DNA of 32,475 nucleotides from Candidatus Kurthia equi (lineage in GTDB: Bacteria; Bacillota; Bacilli; Bacillales_A; Planococcaceae): NCBI GenBank assembly GCA_018065935.1, contig JAGHSJ010000144.1, positions 1 to 32,475 on the forward strand. The letters are read 5' to 3'. This document shows positions 27,212 to 32,475 of the stretch, one piece after another; position 1 is the stretch's first letter, and each line of letters opens with the position of its first letter. A program made the translations under genes and the position numbers. The notes under the pieces were generated by a model. The model was given only the letters and a program-made list of their open reading frames with translations, did not search any database and was not told the DNA's origin.

Positions 27212-27700
27212 TTAAAATGAATAATAACGTTGATTCTCTGGGTCGAATGCAAATCGATATATTTTTTTATTTTTCTCTATCGTAATTAAATATACCTCTT
27301 GTCCCTCATATGTGCGAATCGTATTCGCATAATCACGATCTTTGACGACTTTTCCACCTTCTGAGCGTATAATTAAATTTTGTGCATCTTCCATATTCGT
27401 GCTCGGTATTTTTGAATGAAAGAAAAATGGCGCGACTATTAGTAATACATAACCAATCATAATTAACATGAATTTTTTGCGTATATTACTTTGTTCCAAT
27501 AAAAGAAAGTATGCAATGTAAAAAGCGATATTTCCCCCAACAATATACACAATAAAATTATCAAGCCCATTTAAAAAATTATATGGTTTTGCCATAAAAT
27601 AAAAATAGATAATTTCAATAAGAGATAGTACGATTAAACCAAGTAAAAGTTTTTTCCTTTTCGACAATTTTTTCACCTCTACATTTGTATGCTGTGACAT
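27212..27700 (-). CDS. Small membrane protein of unknown function
   Basis: A 162-residue protein that I do not recognise. It has a basic start (KKLSKRKK), then three hydrophobic segments at about 16-36, 47-68 and 75-95. A soluble tail of about 65 residues follows, predicted extracellular if the N terminus is inside. The tail has IRTYEGQEVYLITIEKNKK and ends FDPENQRYYSF, loosely like small beta-rich extracellular modules. The ATG at 27698-27700 follows AAAAGGAGGACGAAC. It sits 22 bases before the OsmC-family gene, so the two probably share a transcript; divergent from the hydrolase gene. Confidence 0.7.
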   Translation of the reverse strand: MSQHTNVEVKKLSKRKKLLLGLIVLSLIEIIYFYFMAKPYNFLNGLDNFIVYIVGGNIAFYIAYFLLLEQSNIRKKFMLIMIGYVLLIVAPFFFHSKIPSTNMEDAQNLIIRSEGGKVVKDRDYANTIRTYEGQEVYLITIEKNKKIYRFAFDPENQRYYSF

Positions 27701-27763
27701 GTTCGTCCTCCTTTTAAGATTATGTCATATAAAAACAATCCAATTTATGAAAGTAGGTTCTAT

Positions 27764-28753
27764 ATGTCTTTATTAAAAAAAATATTAATTACAGGCGCTT
27801 CACTTCTTGCAATTATAAGTGCATACAGTTATTTTTCGCCAAAACCTGCATCAATGGTCATCAAACAACTCTTCAAAGAAGGGGTTGCTGTTCCTCCTGA
27901 TGACTATGAAAAAATAAAAGCTCAAACGATGAGCTTCGATAATTTGAACTATACGTCCAAATATGAAGACGGTCAATTAGATATTGTGGTTCCCAAAGAA
28001 CAAAGTAAGCCACTTCCAACAATCTTATGGGTACATGGTGGGGCTTATGTTGGAGGAGATAAAAAGGATATCACGGAATATGCTACACAAGTTGCTGCAA
28101 AAGGCTATGCAGTTATCAATATGAACTATGAGTTAGCGCCTAGTGCTACATACCCTACTCCGCTAAAACAAATGGATGAAGTTTATGCATATATGAAAAA
28201 ATACGCACAAAAATATAATTTAAACTTAGATCAGTTATTTATCGCAGGGGATTCAGCAGGGGCTCAAATAGCTGGACAATATATCAACATTCAAGTGGAT
28301 GCCGATTATGCAAGAAAAGTGGATTTACAAGCCGCAATTCCAGCGAATACGTTGCGAGGCGCACTTCTTTTTTGTGGCCCTTATGATTTATCCGCCCTCG
28401 ATTCATTAAGTTCAAATCGCCTAATTTCATTCTTTATGCAACGTGCTGGATGGGCTTATATCGGAGAACGAGATTGGCAGAATTCACCTAGTACACAGCT
28501 TGCTTCTTTAACTGATACCATTTCTAAAAACTATATACCTACTTTTATCACAGATGGTAATACTGGTTCATTTGAAGAACACGGGGTTAAGTTAGCTCAG
28601 ATTCTAACTAGCTATGATGTCCCTGTTACGCGTGTTTTCTACCCTACTTCAGAAGCTTCTTTAGGGCATGAATATCAATTTATGATGGATTTACCTCAAG
28701 CTAAACAAACATTTAATGAACTTGAACAATTTTTAAAAACCCAAACAAACTAA
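27764..28753 (+). CDS. Membrane-anchored alpha/beta hydrolase (HSL/carboxylesterase-like)
   Basis: An alpha/beta hydrolase of 329 residues with an N-terminal hydrophobic anchor (residues 5-22). The oxyanion-hole motif HGGAYVGG (91-98), nucleophile S164 in AGDSAGAQ and H302 in SLGHEYQF fit the hormone-sensitive-lipase group. The acid is probably D262 in ITDGNTG. I chose ATG 27764 because AGTAGG lies six bases upstream and the protein then begins with a signal anchor; ATG 27722 has no ribosome binding site. Only 63 bases separate it from the divergent membrane gene, so promoters overlap. Substrate unknown; it acts at the cell surface. Confidence 0.85.
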   Translation: MSLLKKILITGASLLAIISAYSYFSPKPASMVIKQLFKEGVAVPPDDYEKIKAQTMSFDNLNYTSKYEDGQLDIVVPKEQSKPLPTILWVHGGAYVGGDKKDITEYATQVAAKGYAVINMNYELAPSATYPTPLKQMDEVYAYMKKYAQKYNLNLDQLFIAGDSAGAQIAGQYINIQVDADYARKVDLQAAIPANTLRGALLFCGPYDLSALDSLSSNRLISFFMQRAGWAYIGERDWQNSPSTQLASLTDTISKNYIPTFITDGNTGSFEEHGVKLAQILTSYDVPVTRVFYPTSEASLGHEYQFMMDLPQAKQTFNELEQFLKTQTN

Positions 28754-28754
28754 A

Positions 28755-28801
28755 AAACATGCCACTAACTATTATCTACGTAATAGCTGAGTGGCATGTT
28801 T
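28755..28801. terminator. Bidirectional terminator between the hydrolase and DinB-family genes
   Basis: AAACATGCCACT (28755-28766) pairs perfectly with AGTGGCATGTTT (28790-28801), with an inner CTATTA/TAATAG pair. The minus-strand T-run (six bases) is stronger, favouring the DinB-family gene, whose stop is 14 bases away. Confidence 0.88.
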
Positions 28802-28814
28802 CATTTTTTGCATA

Positions 28815-29291
28815 TTATTTTCGAGACATTTCCTGCGTTGGTCCCATAATTGGTGGTACTATCAATCCTGCTTGACGGATCAATACGGTCATTTGACCTC
28901 GGTGATGTGTTTGGTGATCTATCATTTTACGAAGTAATTTACCAATCTGTTGTCTTTGACCGAAGGCATCTACATATTTTTCTAAATCAGCATCCGTGAA
29001 TTTAGTTGCACCTTCCACAATTTCAGCTGCATTTTTTTCATAGCCTTGAGCTAATTCTTCTACTGTAGTCGGTTGTTCATCAGGACGTCCTTGAATAGGA
29101 ACTAGTAAACCAGCCGAAGCTCCAAAAAAACTCATTGCGCCAACTAAATGCCAAGATAACCAACCTAAAGTACTGTGTCCAACAACGATTGCTTGATTTA
29201 ATTTATCATCCTCAAGTGCTCTGATGGCTTTTAATGTGCCAGCCGATGATTCATTCCAGTCAGCGATAAAATCTTCTATTCTACGATACAT
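28815..29291 (-). CDS. DinB-family (YfiT/DUF664-type) metalloprotein
   Basis: A 158-residue four-helix-bundle protein of the DinB superfamily. The metal-binding histidine triad is visible: H48 (LSWHLVGA), H126 and H130 (DHQTHHRGQM). The fold is shared with bacillithiol S-transferases (BstA) and many uncharacterised proteins, so a thiol-transferase role is only possible. The ATG at 29289-29291 is chosen because AAGGAG then has a normal spacing; a GTG at 29300 lies within it. An 11-base element TCACTCCTTAT occurs twice upstream, giving two tandem Shine-Dalgarno copies. Confidence 0.85.
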   Translation of the reverse strand: MYRRIEDFIADWNESSAGTLKAIRALEDDKLNQAIVVGHSTLGWLSWHLVGAMSFFGASAGLLVPIQGRPDEQPTTVEELAQGYEKNAAEIVEGATKFTDADLEKYVDAFGQRQQIGKLLRKMIDHQTHHRGQMTVLIRQAGLIVPPIMGPTQEMSRK

Positions 29292-29296
29292 CTTCA

Positions 29297-29324
29297 TCAC
29301 TCCTTATCTATTGTCACTCCTTAT
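29297..29324 (-). repeat. Tandem duplicated Shine-Dalgarno element before the DinB-family gene
   Basis: TCACTCCTTAT occurs at 29297-29307 and again at 29314-29324, a 17-base period. On the minus strand each copy reads ATAAGGAGTGA, so two identical ribosome-binding sequences precede the start; the nearer one has normal spacing to the ATG at 29291. Confidence 0.8.
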
Positions 29325-29366
29325 ACTATCGTATGTGATGATAGATGCCCACTCATAAGGTTATCG

Positions 29367-30086
29367 CTATTTTTGAGCAAAATAGCTATATAACTGTTCA
29401 AGATTATTTACCCCTCGTTCCTCCAATTGATGAACAAGTTTTATCCACAGCTCGGCTGTGAGGTAAGCATCTCCCAACGCATGATGTCTATTCATAATAG
29501 GAATTTCGTATAGTTCGCATGTTTCATCTAAAGATGCAAAAGGATTCATTACATCACATGCCTTTAAAGCAAATGAAGTATCCACTATACGATGCTGAAG
29601 TTTCTTTTGAAAGCATTTATAATAATAGGTTTCTAGAAAGCTTCGTTCATGATGTGCATGATGTGCAATCAATGTGCTCTCTCCTACAAAGCGCATGAAC
29701 TCAGTTAAAACATCTCGTAAAGGAAGTGCATTTGCAATTTCCTTATTCGATATGGATGTTAATTGTTCAATGTTTGGCGGTATCCAACCTTGTATACGGG
29801 CTAATGAATAAAATTGAAAAGTTGTTAATTTATTTCCTTTAACCTTTACAGCTCCAATCGACAAAATTTCGTCACCTTTCGTCGCTTCAAATCCTGTTGT
29901 TTCAAAATCCACAACGACAAATTCCACTTCGCTAAAAGGACGATCAAAATCTTTTTCTAAGCGCACTGCTTTTTCGAGGCGACGTAGATACGCTACCTGT
30001 TCCTTTGACTGCAACTCATTCATACGGTCGAGACTGCGTTTATTCATGACACCATTAAATAAATGTGAGAAACCTTCAAATTTCAT
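29367..30086 (-). CDS. DnaQ-fold (DEDDh) 3'-5' exonuclease with altered Exo II
   Basis: A 239-residue exonuclease of the DnaQ superfamily with an extra N-terminal helical part (1-55). Exo I is VVVDFETTG (D60, E62) and Exo III is RHHALGDAYL (H201, D206). The Exo II segment is HHAHHERSFL, where the usual aspartate is replaced by E147. The enzyme may still bind metal, but this is unusual for the family. The substrate (DNA, RNA or small nucleotides) cannot be read. The ATG at 30084-30086 follows AAGGTG and lies two bases after the nucleotidyltransferase stop, so translation is coupled. It is last of the three-gene operon with amt. Confidence 0.85.
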   Translation of the reverse strand: MKFEGFSHLFNGVMNKRSLDRMNELQSKEQVAYLRRLEKAVRLEKDFDRPFSEVEFVVVDFETTGFEATKGDEILSIGAVKVKGNKLTTFQFYSLARIQGWIPPNIEQLTSISNKEIANALPLRDVLTEFMRFVGESTLIAHHAHHERSFLETYYYKCFQKKLQHRIVDTSFALKACDVMNPFASLDETCELYEIPIMNRHHALGDAYLTAELWIKLVHQLEERGVNNLEQLYSYFAQK

Positions 30087-30088
30087 CT

Positions 30089-30913
30089 TCAACACCTTAT
30101 TCCTATATGAGTTATCACTTCATTGTGTAGTTTTTTCACTGCTTTGGTTAACACTTTTAATTGTGCTTTATTTTCTTGATTTACCTTTATTAGTGGATGT
30201 TCAAAAAGCCGAAATTTCATAACTGCTTCATACAATGACTCATCTATCGGCTTCCCTTGTAACTTTAATAAACGAACCGCATTTACATAAGGCACATAAA
30301 TACAATTTTTATAATCAAAACGCTGTTGTTGGTCTACAATAAGTTGCCCCAGTGGTGTAAGTCCTTTTTTTAGTAAAGACATATTTGTCGCTAGAAGCTC
30401 CAATAATTTTTGTTCAATTGGAAAAATGATGTCCTTCATTTGATTCTCTAACGCTTCCGAACCATACACCATCCGAGCATCGATTATCATTTGCATATGG
30501 CGAATATCTTTTAAATCCTCCGAAGCTCTCCATTCACTAATTTGAGCCTTCCACTCGTCCACCGATTTACACCATTGCCGTTCACTACTCATTACTTTCC
30601 CTTCACAATAGGCAAAACCTAAAGCAAATAGACCATCCGAAATTGTTTGTCCAAGCTTTTGAAAATAATGTTCATGGCCTGTTTCTTCAAAAATAATGCC
30701 ATGGTCTTGATCACTTGTAGAAACAAGTTCTCTCCTACCACCACTCCCTAGTACAAACCAGGAAAAATTACAAGGTGGTGGAGAAAATTCTTGCAAAGCT
30801 TTTTCGACAACACGTATCATCGCTTGATCATATATCGTATTTAATGACTGGATACTCACTTCATCTTGTAGCCTTTGCTGCATCCAATTATGAATATCGA
30901 AATAAGCTTCCAC
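30089..30913 (-). CDS. GlnD-like (DUF294) nucleotidyltransferase
   Basis: A 274-residue protein with an N-terminal nucleotidyltransferase domain of the DUF294/GlnD type: LGSGGRRELVSTSDQDHG (G56, S57, R60/R61, D68, D70) matches the GlnD core pattern G-G-x-G-R-x-E...SDxD. The rest (about 130-274) fits the helical DUF294 C-terminal domain. The CBS and cyclic-nucleotide domains often fused upstream in other bacteria are absent. The target is unknown; GlnD uridylylates PII, but no PII gene is nearby. The GTG start (30911-30913) directly follows the amt TAA stop, so translation is probably coupled. It precedes a DnaQ-fold exonuclease gene. Confidence 0.82.
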   Translation of the reverse strand: MEAYFDIHNWMQQRLQDEVSIQSLNTIYDQAMIRVVEKALQEFSPPPCNFSWFVLGSGGRRELVSTSDQDHGIIFEETGHEHYFQKLGQTISDGLFALGFAYCEGKVMSSERQWCKSVDEWKAQISEWRASEDLKDIRHMQMIIDARMVYGSEALENQMKDIIFPIEQKLLELLATNMSLLKKGLTPLGQLIVDQQQRFDYKNCIYVPYVNAVRLLKLQGKPIDESLYEAVMKFRLFEHPLIKVNQENKAQLKVLTKAVKKLHNEVITHIGIRC

Positions 30914-32212
30914 TTATTCACGTCCTAAATTTGGCGTAATTGATTCTTTTTTCAAAGCTTCCTCATATTCCTTCATTTGTTCAGGATAACCAAAGCTACC
31001 ATGTTCACTTAAATCAAGACCCATGATTTCTTCCTCAGCAGATACACGTAATGTACCCATTGCTTTTTTCATAACGAATAGGATAATAAATGAAGCGGCA
31101 AATGCATATCCACCACCTGCTACTACTCCAATAATTTGAACACCTAATTGTTCAAAACCGCCACCGTAGAATAATCCTGCTTTACCAACTGAAGCCAATT
31201 CAGGTGTTGCGAAGAAACCTGTTGAAATTGTCCCCCAAATACCAGGAATACCATGAACTGATAGAGCAAAAATCGGATCATCAATGCGGCGTGATTCAAG
31301 GAATTTTGCACCGTAGAAGCAAACGATTCCTGCGATAAAACCAATAACAACCGAAGCCCATACATCAACAAATGCACATGAAGCTGTAATTGCTACTAAA
31401 CCTGCTAACGCACCATTTAAAATCATCGGAATATCTGGTTTTCCTAAAACAACCCAAGAAATTAATGTTGCCGCTACTGCACCTGCTGCTGCTGCTAAGT
31501 TTGTATTTAATGCAACGAAACCAAAGAATGCGCCATCAACTGATACTGTTGAACCAGCATTGAAACCAAACCAACCTACCCAAAGAATAAGTACTGCTAA
31601 TGCAGTATATACTTGGTTGTGGCCAGCAATATTATTTGATGAACCATCCTTATTAAATTTCCCAATACGCGGTTTTAATAAGATTGTAGCTGCTAATGCT
31701 GCCATCGCACCTGTTAAGTGAACGACTGTTGAGCCAGCGAAATCTTGTGCACCGTCTGCAGCTAACCAACCGCCACCCCAGATCCAATGTGCTACTACTG
31801 GATATACTAAAATACCGAAAAGAATTGTGAAGAGTACATATACGGAGAATTTTGCACGTTCTGCGAAGCCACCCAATGCTACTGTCACTGAGATTGCCGC
31901 AAATGCTAATTGGAATACGAAGAATACTGTAGTTGAAACACTTGCACCTTCTACTTCTTTACCATCGAAGAAAAAGTCTGTCATGCCTACGAAGAAATTG
32001 GCATTTCCTCCAAAAATAAATCCATAACCTACTGCCCAAAAAATTAATGAAGCTAATCCGAAAGTGAAAATTGTTTTACCAGCTACATGCCCTGCATTTT
32101 TCATACGTGTAGAACCTGCTTCTAACATGATAAAGCCAGCGATCATAAAAATTACTAAGATTGCACCTAACATTGTCCAAACGCTGTTCATTAAAAAGTT
32201 CACATCTTCCAT
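30914..32212 (-). CDS. amt: Ammonium transporter, Amt family
   Basis: Amt/Mep/Rh channel protein of 432 residues with about eleven membrane segments that passes ammonium across the cytoplasmic membrane. Conserved pore features are seen: D157 in QDFAGSTVVHLTG, the twin histidines H165 and H320 (SVHGIPGIWGT), and the C-terminal tail EEEIMGLDLSEHG. The ATG at 32210-32212 follows GGGGG by eight bases; a start at 32281 would read through the operator and lacks support. It resembles the branch with GFIMLEAGSTRMKNAG rather than the NrgA-type LALFYGGMVR start I recall. No glnK follows; instead the nucleotidyltransferase gene directly abuts. Confidence 0.95.
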   Translation of the reverse strand: MEDVNFLMNSVWTMLGAILVIFMIAGFIMLEAGSTRMKNAGHVAGKTIFTFGLASLIFWAVGYGFIFGGNANFFVGMTDFFFDGKEVEGASVSTTVFFVFQLAFAAISVTVALGGFAERAKFSVYVLFTILFGILVYPVVAHWIWGGGWLAADGAQDFAGSTVVHLTGAMAALAATILLKPRIGKFNKDGSSNNIAGHNQVYTALAVLILWVGWFGFNAGSTVSVDGAFFGFVALNTNLAAAAGAVAATLISWVVLGKPDIPMILNGALAGLVAITASCAFVDVWASVVIGFIAGIVCFYGAKFLESRRIDDPIFALSVHGIPGIWGTISTGFFATPELASVGKAGLFYGGGFEQLGVQIIGVVAGGGYAFAASFIILFVMKKAMGTLRVSAEEEIMGLDLSEHGSFGYPEQMKEYEEALKKESITPNLGRE

Positions 32213-32245
32213 AATAAAACCCCCTAATTCATTTTTCGGCATCCA

Positions 32246-32262
32246 TGTTAGCTTTCCTAACA
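32246..32262. promoter_or_regulatory. GlnR/TnrA operator before amt
   Basis: TGTTAGCTTTCCTAACA matches the GlnR/TnrA consensus TGTNA-N7-TNACA at all defined positions and is a perfect inverted repeat in its arms. It is 34 bases upstream of the amt start and lies about 20 bases downstream of the -10 element, where a bound protein would repress rather than activate. Confidence 0.8.
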
Positions 32263-32281
32263 TTTCAACTCTATATTCCAT

Positions 32282-32309
32282 ATTTTACACATATTTTTTC
32301 ACCAGTCAA
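32282..32309 (-). promoter_or_regulatory. Predicted sigma-A promoter of the amt operon
   Basis: TTGACT (complement 32304-32309, 5/6) and TAAAAT (complement 32282-32287, 5/6) are 16 bases apart on the minus strand. Transcription should begin near 32275. A 14-bp perfect palindrome, AACGCATATGCGTT, lies upstream at 32351-32364; 32365-32475 shows no gene. Confidence 0.7.
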
Positions 32310-32475
32310 CTGATAATTCTGAGTATTCCGACTAATATGTAAACTTTTATAACGCATATGCGTTCGATAACATAACTTGAAATCCTTTTAAATCAACATT
32401 CTTTTTACCTTATTTTAAAAAATAATAACTAAAATAACTAATTCATACTTTTTCAGCTTCAAACCTATCTAAAAT

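Noticed and set aside
29366-29386. Inverted repeat GCTATTTT / AAAATAGC straddling the exonuclease stop codon
   Set aside because: It lacks a T-run on the minus strand and has AT-rich arms, so I cannot call it a terminator.

Overview
The window reads as a chromosomal stretch from a low-GC Gram-positive bacterium of the order Bacillales. A Planococcaceae-type genus such as Lysinibacillus or Solibacillus is my inference. Evidence: AT-rich DNA with strong GGAGG-type ribosome binding sites, the sufC-D-S-U-B order, a SAM-I (S-box) riboswitch in front of metNIQ, matches to the Bacillus FadR, CcpA (cre), Fur and GlnR/TnrA operator consensus sequences, and a gene order (suf, met, yusE-yusF-gcvH-yusI, fadE-fadA-fadN) that I recall from Bacillus subtilis. 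Most of the window is core metabolism. No phage, transposase, CRISPR array, rRNA or tRNA was seen.

Layout. 1-194: suf terminator and a probable fragment of a dispersed intergenic repeat. 195-5391 (minus): sufCDSUB, Fe-S cluster assembly, behind a sigma-A-like promoter flanked by two Fur-box-like sequences. 5732-11706 (minus): glutamate synthase gltB-gltD, with the LysR regulator gltC divergent at 11809-12717. 13016-15596 (minus): methionine ABC importer metN-metI-metQ under a SAM-I riboswitch. 15862-17485 (minus): a thioredoxin-like protein, a Toprim protein, gcvH and an ArsC/Spx-family protein. 17681-23106 (minus): fatty-acid beta-oxidation operon fadN-fadA-fadE, with a FadR operator and a full match to the cre consensus upstream.

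23358-25716 (plus) holds less characterised genes: a thioredoxin-like protein; a STAS-domain protein overlapping a C39-like cysteine-peptidase-fold protein; and two small bacterial PH-domain genes that share one promoter pattern. 25787-30086 mixes housekeeping and orphan genes: a 5'-3' exonuclease/FEN protein, an OsmC-family protein beside a small membrane protein, a membrane-anchored alpha/beta hydrolase and a DinB-family protein.

The last 3 kb (29367-32212, minus) is the most intriguing: an ammonium transporter gene directly abutting a GlnD-like (DUF294) nucleotidyltransferase gene, followed two bases later by a DnaQ-fold exonuclease with an altered Exo II motif. The operon has a sigma-A-like promoter and a complete GlnR/TnrA operator downstream of it. 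I consider this transporter-nucleotidyltransferase-exonuclease operon the best candidate for an undescribed system.

Functionally much of the window links iron-sulphur, nitrogen, sulphur and carbon economy: suf supplies clusters (glutamate synthase needs them), gltBD and amt assimilate nitrogen, metNIQ imports methionine, gcvH serves one-carbon/lipoyl metabolism, and fadNAE degrades fatty acids. Each unit carries a recognisable binding site for a nutrient-responsive regulator.
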